Shown piece after piece: positions 9,704 to 22,023 of a DNA stretch of 64,000 nt (within the stretch, counting starts at the first letter, position 1; the number at the start of each line of letters is the position of its first letter). The position numbers and the translations under genes are program-made. This DNA is from Clitoria ternatea (lineage: Eukaryota; Streptophyta; Magnoliopsida; Fabales; Fabaceae): positions 47,166,501 through 47,230,500 of the forward strand of contig CM075675.1 in assembly GCA_037962975.1 (NCBI GenBank), given 5' to 3'. The notes beneath the pieces were generated by a model that was not told the origin of the DNA, made no database searches, and saw nothing but the letters and a program-made list of their open reading frames with translations.

Positions 9704-10855
9704 ATGGCCCGTCGTCGTCAAGATAATGATGACGCTATAGCTAGAGCCTTGAATCGTTTTGTGGATCTCCTTAAATCGCAAAACCGTGAGAGACAAGAGG
9801 TAGAAAGACCATCTGCTCCTATTGTTGTTCAAGGCACTCAGGGGCTTGACATGTTTTTAAAGCGAAAACCTACTAAATTTCATGGTGGATTTAGGCCTGA
9901 GCAAGCCTATGGTTGGATCCAGAATGTTGAGCGGATCTTTGATAGCTTTGAATGCAATGAGCTCCAGAAAGTAGAGTATGCTGTTTTTATGCTGAGGGAT
10001 GAAGCAGAGACTTGGTGGAGACTCGCCAAGAATAGAATGAATGCTGCTACGATTCCCTTAACTTGGGAGAACTTTAAGCGAGAACTTATGAGGAAATATG
10101 TGCCTGAAAGTTATAAGAGCAAGAAAGAACTCGAGTTCATGGAACTCAAGCAAGGCACGCTGACGGTGGAAGAGTATGCTTCCAAGTTTGAAGAACTTTG
10201 TGAATTCTACCCTCCTTTTCAACAAGAGGGAACTGAAGTGTCAAAATGCGTGAAGTTTGAAAATGGGTTACGCTCCGATATTCAAAGGGCTATATGTCAC
10301 CAAGAGATTCGAAGTTTCACGGTGCTTGTGAATAAGTGCCGCATCTATGAAGAACATGCTTCTTTTCAACACTCTAAATTTGACTCTAAGTTGAAGGGTC
10401 AAGCTTCTAGTTTTAAGAGGCAAAGAAGTTTTAGAAGAGGACGCTTTTTGAGGGGTGCTCCTTCTAATGTCCAAGCTAGAGGCGGTGGACGTGGTAATGT
10501 TTTTGGCCGGGGTAATATAAATACCAATGGGCTGAGATGTTATAGATGTAGAGGACCTCATTACGTTCGGGAATGTGTGCATCGTGAAGATGTTGTATGC
10601 TTTAATTGTGATCAGGTGGGACATATCCGTTCTGCATGTCCCACGCTTGTAAGACCGGCTCCGGTACAAGCTAATGTTACTAATCGTGCTAATGCACCTG
10701 CTTATGTGAACCGCGGAGGTTATAATGGTGGTCGAGGTCGTGGTAATGGAAATAATGGTGGTCGACGTGGTGGCCGAGGTGGCTATAATGGTGGAAGGCG
10801 TGGCAACGGTCGAGGAAATGGTAATGATGCTAATGATGGAAAGTATTTGCTGTGA
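9704..10855 (+). pseudogene. gag: Element A gag, truncated by a frameshifting deletion
   Basis: The start is placed at ATG 9704 (MARRRQDND), because element C starts at the same site; an upstream in-frame ATG at 9668 lies in leader sequence. The protein has a central retrotransposon gag domain (about residues 55-170, with the aromatic WWR and YVPESY words). An Arg/Gly-rich segment follows, then two zinc knuckles starting near residue 279: CYRC...H...C with CX2CX3HX4C spacing, then CFNC...H...C with CX2CX4HX4C spacing. The tail is Gly/Arg/Asn-rich. Gag forms the cytoplasmic particle and packages RNA. In element C gag and pol are one frame. Here 37 bp are missing just before 10842, so the frame hits TGA at 10853-10855 and gag is cut off from pol. 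Confidence 0.85.
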
Positions 10856-13800
10856 CCGGTGAGGAAGCAGCACGAGCAGAAAATCTGGTTGAAAGTAAGT
10901 GTGAAATCCTTGGACATTCAGTTCATGTCATTTACGATTCGGGTGCGACCCACTCTTTTATATCTGAGGATTGTGTTCGACGATTGAGATTGCCGGTGTA
11001 TCTAATGAAAAATGCTCTTATGATTACCACTCCAACCGGTACTTATCTTAGATCGGTTAACCGGTGCGATAATGTTGATATGCTCCTAGATGGGAGAAAA
11101 TTTGTTGCATCTTTTATTTGCTTGCCTATGAAGGGATTGGAGATTATACTTGGTATGGATTGGCTTTCTACCAACAAAGTCATAGTTGATTGTCAACAAT
11201 GGACCGTTATTTTCCCTTCTCTTGATAGAGGACAGTTTGATGTACAAGGTATAATTCAACTTTGCGTGTTGTTATCTCTCACTGATGGGACAAGTAATCC
11301 CGGTCCCACTAATATCCCCGTGGTGTCTGAATTTCTGGATGTGTTTCCTGATGAGATACCTGGCTTACCACCTCCACGGGAGGTTGAGTTTGCTATTGAC
11401 CTTGTACCTGGTGCCGAACCAGTGTCTATTGCTCCTTATAGGATGTCTCCTATGGAGTTAATTGAATTAAAGAAGCAAGTTGAGGAGCTGCTTGAGAGGG
11501 AATTTGTTCGACCCAGTGTGTCACCCTGGGGAGCTCCTGTTTTGTTAGTTAAGAAAAAGGATGGAACTATGCGGTTGTGTGTAGACTACTGCCAACTGAA
11601 CAAGTTGACGATAAAGAATAGATATCCTTTACCTCGTATTGATGATCTGTTGGATCAATTGAGAGGTGCGGTGGTATTTTCGAAGATTGATTTACGTTCT
11701 GGTTATCATCAAATTCGGGTAAGAGCCGAGGATATTCCCAAAACTGCATTTAGGACGCGATATGGCCACTACGAGTATGTTGTGATGCCATTTGGAGTTA
11801 CTAATGCTCCAGCGGTATTCATGAGTTACATGAATCACATCTTCCACAAATACCTAGATCGCTTTGTTGTGGTGTTTATCGATGATATCCTAGTATATTC
11901 CAAGAGTCACGAAGAACATGAAGAACACTTGAGAGTGGTACTGAACATTCTTATAGAGAACCAGTTGTATGCCAAGCTCTCTAAATGTGAATTCTGGATG
12001 ACGAGCGTCCAGTTCCTTGGACATGTAATATCCGAGGATGGTATTTCGGTGGATCCTTCAAAGGTTAAAGCCGTTATGGCATGGTCGAGACCTACGACGG
12101 TTACTGAAATCTGAAGTTTTCTTGGACTTGCGGGTTATTATCGAAGGTTCATTGAAGGTTTCTCTCGTCTTGCGAGACCTTTGACGAATTTGACAAGGAA
12201 GAACCAACCTTTTGTATGGACGGTTGAATGTGAGAAATGCTTTGAGGAGTTAAAAATGAGACTGACTTCTGCTCCTATCTTAGCATTGCCTGACTTACAA
12301 GAAGAGTTTATAGTGTATTGTGATGCTTCCAAGCATGGACTTGGATACATGCTAATGCAGAAAGAACGTGTAATAGCTTACGCTTCACGTCAGTTGCGAC
12401 CTCATGAAATTAATTACCCAACTCATGATTTGGAGTTGGCTGCGGTTGTGTTTGCCTTGAAGATTTGGCGTCATTATTTGTATGGTTCGAGATTTGTGGT
12501 TTACAGTGACCATAAAAGTTTGAAATATCTTTTCGACCAAAAGGAATTAAATATGCGACAAAGAAGATGGGTGGAATTCTTGAAGGATTATGACTTTAAA
12601 TTAATGTACCACCCGGGAAAAGCTAATGTTGTTGCCGATGCTCTTAGTCGGAAATCCTTGCATATATCAACCATGATGGTCAAAGAGCTTGAATTAATTG
12701 AAGAATTTCAGAATTTGAATGTTGGGACCGAAGTTCAATCCTCCAAGAAGTTATGTTTTGCTACCTTGAAAATAAGTAATGAGTTTTTGGAACTTGTGAA
12801 AGAGAAACAAAAAGATGATGATTATTTACAAGAGGTGCGAAGATCTCAGGATAATGGGAAAAATCTATTCCTTGTGGAAGGCGTTGATAGTATATGGCGA
12901 ATAAAAGGTCGTGTGTATGTACCTTCATTCGGTGATTTGAGATGCACAGTGCTGGAGGAAGCACATAAAAGCATGTTTAGCATCCACCCTGGTGTAACTA
13001 AGATGTATCGCGATATAAAGAAGAACTTTTGGTGGCTAGGAATGAAACGTGATGTTGCTAACTTTGTAGCTTCTTTCCTTACTTGTCAGAAGGCGAAGGT
13101 GGAACACCAAAGACCTTCGGGTACTTTGAGGCCACTTGATATCCCTGTTTGGAAGTGGGACGTGATTGCCATGGATTTTGTGTTTGGATTACCAAGAACG
13201 AGGTCCAGATGTGATGGAATATGGGTGATTGTGGATCGTTTGACAAAGAGTGCCCATTTCTTGCCAATCAGTATGGAGAGCTCTTTGCAAGATTTAACAC
13301 AGTTGTACATTCGAGAGATTGTGAGATTACATGGTGTGCCATCAAGTATTGTTTCTGATCGTGACCCCTGATTTACTTCCCGATTCTGGGGGGTTCAAAA
13401 CTGAAGCTAAGTTCGGCATATCATCCCCAGACCGATGGGCAGTCTGAGAGAACTATTCAAAGTCTTGAAGACTTACTGCGTGCTTGTGTTTTGGAGCATG
13501 GCGGTTCGTGGGAAAAATATTTACCTCTGATCGAATTCACTTACAATAACAGTTTTCATTCTAGTATTGGTATGGCACCATACGAGGCATTATACGGAAG
13601 GAGGTGTCGAACTCCTTTATGTTGGCTTGAAGTTGGTGAGAATCTAGCCTTAGGACCTAAAATTATTGAAGAAACTACCAAGCAGATCAAGATGATCCGG
13701 GAAAAGATGAAAATTGCTCAAGACCGACAGAAGAGCTATTATGATAAAAGAAGAAATCCACTAGAATTTCAAGTCGGCGATCATGTGTTATTACGAGTTT

Positions 13801-14243
13801 CGCGTGATAAAGGTATAGGAAGAGCCTTGAAGGGCAAGAAACTAAGCCCTAAATTCATTGGACCCAATGAGATTTTGGAGCGGATTGGAGACGTCGCATA
13901 TCGAATTGCACTCCCTCCACAACTTGTAAATCTTCATAATGTATTCCACGTGTCTCAGTTAAGGAAGTATGTACATGATCCTCAGCACGTGATCTCTGTT
14001 GATGATCTTGAGGTGCAGGATGACTTATCCATTCTTCCCGTTTCTGTTCGTATTGTTGAGTATTCCGTGAAGAGACTACGGAATAAGATGGTACGATTAG
14101 TAAAAGTGGCATGGAAGCATGGAGATATGGAAACATTTATGTGGGAACGCGAGGACGATATCCGTAAACGATACCCTCATGCATTCGAGTTCGGTAAGTT
14201 GAATTTTGAGGACGAAATTTCCTTTAGGGGGAGTGGATTGTAA
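10856..14243 (+). pseudogene. pol: Element A pol: protease-RT-RNase H-integrase-chromodomain, broken
   Basis: Protease with YDSGATHSF near 10935; RT from about 11340 with the catalytic FIDD near 11878; RNase H near 12310 (YCDAS); the integrase zinc region near 12960-13095; catalytic Asp residues near 13170 and 13364; and a C-terminal chromodomain-like segment near 14050-14200. Damage relative to element C: CGA to TGA stops at 12112 and 13369, a 19-bp deletion near 13391 that shifts the frame and removes sequence before the last catalytic region, an Arg-to-Cys change in the RT VDYRQLN motif near 11588, and a Cys-to-Phe change in the integrase zinc finger near 13074. The stop codon lies inside the first bases of the 3' LTR (TGTAA), as in element C. 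Confidence 0.9.
14223..14238 (+). other. Element A polypurine tract
   Basis: TTTAGGGGGAGTGGAT lies directly before the 3' LTR start TGTAACACC, the expected place for the plus-strand primer. It overlaps the last pol codons. Confidence 0.85.
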
Positions 14244-15179
14244 CACCCCGTATTTTTAAAATAGGACGATAAATTAGGAAAATAAATGTTGGATAATTAA
14301 CTTTAGGCTAATAAATATCCCAGAATTCTTGAAATGACTTAAACAAGGCTTTTCGAAACTGCTGGTGAATTATGGTGGTCAGATGAGCTGAAAACTGACC
14401 CGGGTAAAATATAGGTGTCGGACCAAGTATCTCCGATTGAGATGCCGTTGGTCAGGGCCGTAGATAATGTTATTGGGATTCCAAATTTATATTCGGAATA
14501 ATTTTTAGAATATGTTTTGGGCCCGAACGGCGAACCTGTTTGTTTAAAAACGGAAGAGTTAATGAAGGATTAATAATTTAAACATTGAATTCCTATTTTT
14601 CCCATTCAAAAGGCGGTTTCACTCTTTCTCCCTCACGTAGACACTCTTCTTCTTATCTTCTTCTTCATATCTCTTTTTCTTCTTCATAATTCACCTTCCT
14701 CTTGCTTTTGAATTCTAAATTAAAAGGAGATATCTCTTCTTTTTCCATTAATAACCTTTAGAGACTTCAAGAAAGCTTGGAAACTAAAGTATTTCCTCCT
14801 TCCTCCTCAAATTCGTGTGAACCTCTTCATCTTTTGTAAACTCATTCTTTTCTTCTCTTGAGGTAAGATTATGACCATTTTCCATGTATATAAGTATAAA
14901 GTTGAAGATTAGTTGAAGTTTTGGTGTTAGAACACAATAAATGTATGAGAAATGTTAAGGAAAGTTCAAAAGTGGAAATCTAAAGATAAGTTGACATAAA
15001 TACAAGCTTATGAGTGATTAATGAGGTAGTTATAACTATGGTGGTAAAAGAAGGAGGTATATGAGCATTTGTGAAGGTTGGTGGGTTGGTGAAAACCTTA
15101 AACTTGAATTTTAGGAGGAAAAGTAAAATATTGAAAAGGATAACATTTATTTAAAAAGTTAACATTTGTTGAAGGGAAG
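14239..15179 (+). repeat. Element A 3' LTR, first part
   Basis: Begins TGTAACACC and matches 5484 onward. It is cut at 15179 by element B, whose target duplication GGAAG is 15175-15179. By eye it differs from the 5' LTR at about four of the first 170 positions. Confidence 0.95.
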
Positions 15180-16199
15180 TGATGTGGATCTTGAAGGGAC
15201 CGGCAAGGGCTGAATTCTTGATGAACAAAAACTGATTGGTGGCTGCCAAATGGAGAAAAAATAACACGGTCCAGGACTAGGAGGGGAGAGCTTTTCACGT
15301 TAGGAAAGAGAACAAGGGTGCAGAATTAATTTTGAAAATGCAATCCCTAGAAAATCTAGGTTAGCTTAACTTCCTCCTTTTATCTAGGGTTCTTGTTCCT
15401 TAATGATTTCAAATTCTGAAGTTGGTTATTTTGATCCCAAGGTTCAGATTAAGATGGAGTTAATTTAAGAAAAGATTGGCTGCACTTACACTTGATCAAC
15501 CATGGAAGATGAATTAAATTGGGTTAATTTTTTTAGGATTCTGAACAATCCCCTCACGTGAAAACTAAGGCTGAAACAAAACTGAAAATGCAAGAAGAAA
15601 AACGAAAAACACAAAGGAAGAATCACACCTCCATAAATTGATTAGCATTCATACAAAAGCTTCACACCTATGCATGGCCAATCTTCCTTGATTCACACAA
15701 GGACTATGAGCATCACACTCACAACCTAAGTTTTCAAACCTAGAAAAAAAATTCATAAAAATTCCAAATCTGCCAAATCCATGTTACATGAGATGTTTTG
15801 TGTAACTTGGCTGAACATGTTCCAAACCATAACCGCCCCACTACCCACCATAAAGCAAACCACCTATGTCCACTAAGCAAAAGGAAAAATGCTGAAAACT
15901 TTAAATTACATCAAGGATAACATAAAAATTAAAAGAAAAAGGGGTCTTGGTAAGGTTTGAACACAGGTCATTCAACCCCTACACTACCCAAGTCTTGAAA
16001 GCTAGACCATTCATGCTAGGCCCTCCGCTATTCATCCTTCCACATGATCAAATGGGTAAGCTTGGCTTGCATTGGCTCCTTGGTTATTTCTTCTTGGAGT
16101 GTGAGAATCAACCTTTGTAATGTGGCTTTGGTCTTCTTTGCTTTGGATCTCATCATAGGTCCTCCTAGCCCTTGCAGTGAGTTGGTGTTGTCCTCATCA
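15180..16199 (-). repeat. Element B 3' LTR (1,020 bp)
   Basis: Matches 21531-22023 joined to 46560-47087; about 10 differences were seen by eye. The last 57 codons of pol (to 16028) lie inside it. A tRNA-like pair of Pol III boxes lies at 15954-16012. Confidence 0.95.
15954..16012 (-). promoter_or_regulatory. tRNA-like A/B box pair in element B LTR
   Basis: On the minus strand GAATGGTCTAGC (16012-16001) resembles a Pol III A box. About 40 bases later GTGTTCAAACC (15964-15954) fits the B-box consensus GWTCRANNC. Spacing is like a tRNA gene, but the sequence does not fold into a complete tRNA. The same pair is in the other B LTR near 46848-46906. It may be a SINE head trapped in the LTR, or chance. 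Confidence 0.35.
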
Positions 16200-19100
16200 T
16201 TCCCTCCCTCTTGAGCAGGATTTGTCCTCAAATCTAAGTCTTCGTCACCTGTATCAAATAAAGACAAATCAGCCACATTAAAAGTAGAAGACACATTATA
16301 CTCACCTGGCATTTGGATTCTATAGGCATTATCATTGATTCTCTCCAATACTTAGAAAGGACCATCTCCTCTTGGAAGCAGCTTGGATTTCCTTTGTTCA
16401 TGAAACCTCTCCTTCCTCATGTGTACCCACACCCAATCTCCAGGTTGGAAGACCACCTTTCTCCTACCTTTGTTGGCTTGCTTAGCATAGCTCTCATTCT
16501 TCTTGATGATTTGAGCTTTGACCCTCTCATGCAGCTCCCTCACAAAATCTACTTTAGCCTGTCCTTCAGTATGCTTAAACACAGAAATGTTAGGCACAGG
16601 TAATAAATCAAGTGGAGATAAAGGATTAAACCCATAGACAACCTCAAATGGAGAACAATTAGTGGTGGAATGGACAGCGCGATTATAAGCAAACTCAATA
16701 TGGGGTAAGCAAGCCTCCCACCGTTTCAGATTTTGCTTTAAAACTGATCTAAGCATAGCACCTAGTGTCCTATTGACCACTTCAATTTGACCATCAGTTT
16801 GGGGGTGACAAGTGGTAGAAAACAACAACTTAGTTCCTAATCTTCCCCACAAACTCCTCCAAAAGTGACTCAAAAACTTAGAGTCCCTATCACTTACAAT
16901 ACTCCTAGGCATGCCATGTATCCTAATAATCTCCCTAAAGACTAGTTCAGCTACATGGCTTGCATCACTGACCTTTTTGCATGGAATAAAATAAGCCATC
17001 TTAGAAAACCTATCCACCACAACTAGTATAGCATCTCAGCCAGCACTTGACTTGGGCAAACCAAGCACAAAATCCATGGACAAATCTACCCAAGGGTGTT
17101 CAGGAACAGGTAGGGGAGTGTATAAACCTTGGGGGAGTACTTTAGACTTAGCTTGTTTACACTCAATGCATGACTCACAATGCTTGGCTACATCCTTTTT
17201 CATGTTAACCCAATAGAAATGTTCATGCAAGATATCATAAGTCTTATGCACTCCAAAATGACCCATTAATCCCCCCTATGTGCTTCCCTCACTAAAAGCT
17301 CTCTAATGGAAGATTGGGGAATACATAACCTATTCTCTCTAAACAAGAACCCATCAAACCTATAATACTCATCCTTAGGCACCTTTTCACATTCCCTATA
17401 CTTCTGGCCAAACTCACTATCCTCTTCATACAGCCCCTTTAGAACTTCTAACCCAAGCAATTTGGTCTCTACCATAGAAATAAGGGCATACCTCCTAGAC
17501 AAGGCATCGGCAACTACATTCCCCTTCCCTTTCTTGTACTTAATGATATATGGTAATTGTTCTAGGAACTCAACCCACTTGGCATGTCTCTTATTAAGTT
17601 TGCCTTGACCCTTAAGATACTTAAGAGACTCATGGTCACTATGGATAACAAACTCCTTGGGGAAAAGGTAGTGCTGCCAAGTTTTGAGGGTCCTCACTAA
17701 GGCATAGAGTTCTTTGTCATAGGTAGAGTAATTCAAGGCTGCCCCACTTAGTTTTTCACTAAAGTAAGCTATGGGATGGCCTTCTTGGAGCAAAACAGCC
17801 CCTATACCTATGCCCGAAGCATCACACTCTATCTCAAAAGACTTGGAAAAATTGGGCAATGCTAGAATGGGTGCACTAACTAGTCTTTGCTTAAGGGTTT
17901 GGAAAGCTTTCTCTTGTTTTTCCCCTCACTTAAAGCTCACATTCTTCTTCACTAACTCATTTAGTGGGGCTGCCAAGGTGCTAAAATCCCTCACAAAATG
18001 TCTATAAAAACTAGCTAGGCCATGAAAGCTCCTAATCTCACTCACAGTCCTTGGTGTTGGCCATTCTTAGATGGCCTTCACTTTTTCTTGGTCTACCTCT
18101 ACCCCTTTAGAACTCACTACAAAGCCTAAAAACACCACATGATCTTGGCAAAACGTGCATTTTTCAAGATTGGCATACAATTGCTCTCGCCTCAAAGTAG
18201 ATAACACAGAATGCAAATGATGAACATGCAAGTCTAAATCAGCATTATACACAAGTATGTCATCAAAATACACTACCACAAAGTGTCCTATAAATTCTTT
18301 AAGAACATGATTCATCAACCTCATGAATGTACTTGGTGCATTAGTTAATCCAAAAGGCATAACCAGCCACTCATACAAGCCAAATTTGGTTTTAAAAGCA
18401 GTTTTCCATTCATCCCCTTCTCTAATCCTAATTTGGTTGTATCCACTTTTTAAATCAATTTTGGAAAAGAACTTTGCACCATGCATTTCATCAAGTAAAT
18501 CATCAAGCCTAGGAATGGGATGCCTATACTTAATAGTAATGCTATTCACACTCCTACAGTCACTACACATGCGCCACGATCCATCTTTCTTAGGCACTAA
18601 AATTACAGGCACAGCACAAGGAGAGATAGAATCTCTTACCCAACCTTTATCTAAGAGAGCTTCCACTTGCCTTTGTATTTCCTTGGTCTCCTCAGGGTTG
18701 CTCCTATAGGCTGGCCGGTTTGGAATGGTGGCTCCAGGTATTAGATCCACCTGATGTTCTATCCCTCTCAAAGGTGGCAATCCACTGGGTAGGTCTGAAG
18801 GAAAAACATCCTTGAATTCTTGCAAAAGAGAAGAAATAGGAGAAGGCAAAGAAGAAAAACAAATGGGATTAGTATTAAGAATAGGCTTGCAAACCAGCAC
18901 GTAGAGTGGCTGCCTTGCAAGCAACACTTTCCTCACTTCTCTTTCTTTTGCTATCTCTCTCTCATTCTTTTTCCTCTCTTTTTCACTCTTTTCTCTTCCT
19001 TTTATTTTTCCCCTCTTTTCTTCGCTCTCCTTTCTCTCTTTCTCCTCTTTCAAGCTCTCGGTCACACTCAATCCCTCACTCTCATGATCTTTTTTTTCTC

Positions 19101-19902
19101 TCATAATTTTCTCTCTCAATCTCAACTGATCATGACACACCTCCTATGGGCTTAAAGGTTTAAGTACCACCTTCTTTCCTTGATGGGTGAATGATATTTT
19201 GTTGGAGAAACCATCATGGATAGTCTTGTGGTCATGCTGCCACGGCCTCGCCAACAACAAATGACATGCCTCCATAGGCACCACATCACACAAGATCACA
19301 TCCGAATAGGTTCCAATGACTATAGGCACCTCCACCTGCTGCCTCACCCTTATTTCTCCATCATCACTTAGCCATTGTAACCTATAAGGTCTAGGGTGGG
19401 GTTTGGTAGGGAGATTCAACTTGGATACCATCCTAGTACTTACCACATTAGCACAACTCCCACTATCCACAATCACCATGCAAAGTTGTCCATGTACAGC
19501 ACACCTAGTGTGGAAAATGTTGTCCCTTTGGCTTTGGTCTAAGGGTTCTATATGGGATCCTAACAACCTCCTAACCATTAACAATCCCCCCTCGTTCACT
19601 TCTGGTTCTACACCCTCTCCCTCCTCACTCTCATACTCCTCAGGTGTATCAGACTCACTAGATAATTCACCATCCTCCCTTATCACTACTGTCCTCTTTG
19701 TAGGGCATTCATAAGCATAATGCCCCTTACCTTGGCACTTGAAGCATGTAATGTCCCTAGTCCTCTTAGGGATTGGTTCCTTCCCCTTAGAAGCATTATG
19801 ATCAGCCTCCTTAGTGGCCTTAACATCCAAGGCCGAGCTACCTGCTGCTTTGGCTGAATAGGGTACTGCCCCAAAGCCCTCCCTCTTGGCTTTATCCTCC
19901 AC
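16028..19902 (-). pseudogene. pol: Element B gag end, protease, RT, RNase H, integrase, broken
   Basis: Read on the minus strand. It has a zinc knuckle CFKC...H...C near 19745, a protease-like VDSGSCANV near 19455, a Lys/Glu-rich linker, RT with YFDD near 18258, RNase H near 17830 (ECDASG), the integrase zinc region HFG...CIEC near 17260-17170, and catalytic Asp regions near 17070 and 16900 (SDRDSKF). The C-terminal tail ends GGPMMRSKAKKTK and crosses into the LTR. Frame breaks: stops at 19144, 18067, about 17930, about 17033 and 16349, and an apparent single-base loss near 17266. Several stops sit where the family has Gln, Arg or Trp. It cannot make enzyme. Confidence 0.85.
16200..16212 (-). 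other. Element B polypurine tract
   Basis: Minus strand AAGAGGGAGGGAA directly precedes the LTR start TGATGAGG. Unusually it lies within the pol coding frame, because pol continues into the LTR. Confidence 0.8.
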
Positions 19903-20669
19903 CCAGATGTGGGAGTAGGGGCAATTCTCCTTGTAGCTCCTTTCCTTTTTAGTTGCCTTTCTACTTGAAGGGCCTTATGCACAAGGTCATCCATCTCAAT
20001 GAATTCCTGCAACTCCACAATATCACGAATATCAGTAGATAAACCAGCTAAAAATCTAGCCATAGTTACCTCAGGATCCTCTTCTAGATTGGCTTGGAGC
20101 ATCAGCATCTCCATCTCCTTGTGGTACTCCTCCACACTCCGACTCCCTTGAGTGAGTCTTTGAAGTTTAAACTTCAAATCTCTCTCATAGGAGGCAGGCA
20201 CATACCTCTTCCTCATCAATCTCCTCAAGTCTTCCCAAGTACTCACTGGTGGCTCTCCATCTCTTTGCCTCTCCCTCTGCAGTTTATGCCACCATACCAA
20301 GGCATAGTGTGAGAACTCAGCGGCTGCCAATCTCACCTTTTGCTCCTCCTCAAACTCTCCATAAGCATATACATTTTCGATCTTAAGCTCCCAACTCAAG
20401 TATGCCTCCGGATCATTTTTGCCTACAAAAGAAGGAATGTTTAGTTTTATCCCTTGAAGGGGATTGCTCCACTGCTCCCTAGTCCTTCTATCTTCTTCAT
20501 GTCTTGGCATCCTTCCTCCATGCCCCCTTGGACTTCTCCTTTCATTCTCTAACTGGTCAATTCTCTCATGTATTTCGTCAGTGGCTTGTCGGAATAGCCT
20601 CTCAAGATGTTGAGTTAGAGCTTACATTTGAAATGGATTAAGTCCCCCTTGTTCACCCTGTTCTGCCAT
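19686..20669 (-). pseudogene. gag: Element B gag, broken
   Basis: The likely start is ATG at 20669-20667 (MAEQGEQGG). A TAA follows about 15 codons later, and from 20510 the frame is open. A typical plant gag domain follows: ...PEAYLSWE..., a WWHKLQ word and an RYVPASYER word. The frame shifts near 19900, so the zinc-knuckle portion continues in the frame of the downstream piece. Gag would form particles and bind RNA; this copy cannot. Confidence 0.8.
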
Positions 20670-21516
20670 CACTAAAACACTTATACAAGGTGAAAAACAA
20701 TTATAACAGTTGCTGTTTGGACCTTACAAATAATTTCTCTCAAGTGTTCCACTCAAATTTTGGCTTTTTCTAATAATGTAATTTTCACTCTAGCCTTTTA
20801 CCACTCTTGATGCTATTTAATCCTTGAGAGTCACAAGTATAGTTCAGCCACACACAAATGTTCTACCTAATGCAAAATGCTAATAATGGGAAATAGAGAT
20901 TTGATCCTATCACTAGAGGCCAACAAAAAACAAGACACCAAAAAGGACACACAAACAGTACTAGAATTAAACTACAAACAAAGACAAAACATACAAGACT
21001 CAAGCACTTAGGATACATTTTTGGGACACTATGGCAGCAAGCAAGAACACGAATTGTAGCAAGCATGGACAGACAAACAATTATAAATTGAGATACTCAA
21101 ATTCAGAAATCAAATTAAAAGGCTAAAACACACAAACTAGACAAGAATTTGACAAGAAACAAGAAAGAAAAACAAAACAAGAACTCACCTAGACACTAAC
21201 AAGAAGGTCACGGTTTTGAGACTCAACATGGCAGCAATCAAATTCAAATTTTGCAAGATTGGACAGCAAACAACATCAATTTAGGTCATACATATTCAGA
21301 TTTCAATTCTGGAATTTTTTTGGAAAATTAGGGTGTGCAATTTGGGGAAAATTTTTCTAGCCACCATAACATGAAATTAATGCTTGGCTTCTTTTCTTTC
21401 ACAACCCCAACCCTTAATTTAGATGTTCAGAAATTGAAAAATAACCTAGAGGCAAAGGAATTTCGAATTACCTTTTTGGGTGCTGTCCAAGAAATTTCAA
21501 GCCCTTGACTCCAAGA
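20670..21516 (-). other. Element B untranslated leader
   Basis: About 850 bases between the primer-binding site and gag, AC-rich on the plus strand, with no credible coding frame. Confidence 0.6.
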
Positions 21517-21528
21517 GCTTTGATACCA
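21517..21528 (-). other. Element B primer-binding site, initiator tRNA-Met
   Basis: Minus strand TGGTATCAAAGC lies two bases from the LTR end, with one mismatch to the plant tRNA-Met complement. Confidence 0.9.
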
Positions 21529-21530
21529 AA

Positions 21531-22023
21531 TGATGTGGATCTTGAAGGGACCGGCAAGGGCTGAATTCTTGATGAACAAAAACTGATTGGTGGCTGCCAA
21601 ATGGAGAAAAAATAACACGGTCCAGGACTAGGAGGGGAGAGCTTTTCACGTTAGGAAAGAGAACAAGGGTGCAGAATTAATTTTGAAAATGCAATCCCTA
21701 GAAAATCTAGGTTAGCTTAACTTCCTCCTTTTATCTAGGGTTCTTGTTCCTTGATGATTTCAAATTCTGAAGTTGGTTATTTTGATCCCAAGGTTCAGAT
21801 TAAGATGTAGTTAATTTAAGAAAAGATTGGCTGCACTTACACTTGATCAACCATGGAAGATGAATTAAATTGGGTTAATTTTTTTTAGGATTCTGAACAA
21901 TCCCCTCACGTGAAAACTAAGGCTGAAACAAAATTGAAAATGCAAGAAGAAAAACGAAAAACACAAAGGAAGAATCACACCTCCATAAATTGATTAGCAT
22001 TCATACAAAAGCTTCACACCTAT
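21531..22023 (-). repeat. Element B 5' LTR, first window part
   Basis: Matches 15180 onward. It is interrupted at 22023 by element C, whose duplication CCTAT is 22019-22023. Confidence 0.95.

Noticed and set aside
10268..10873. Long antisense frame opposite gag (201 codons in A, 228 codons at 29079-29765 in C)
   Set aside because: It mirrors the Gly/Asn/Arg-rich gag tail, giving a low-complexity Ser/Thr/Ile product. Conservation is explained by gag.
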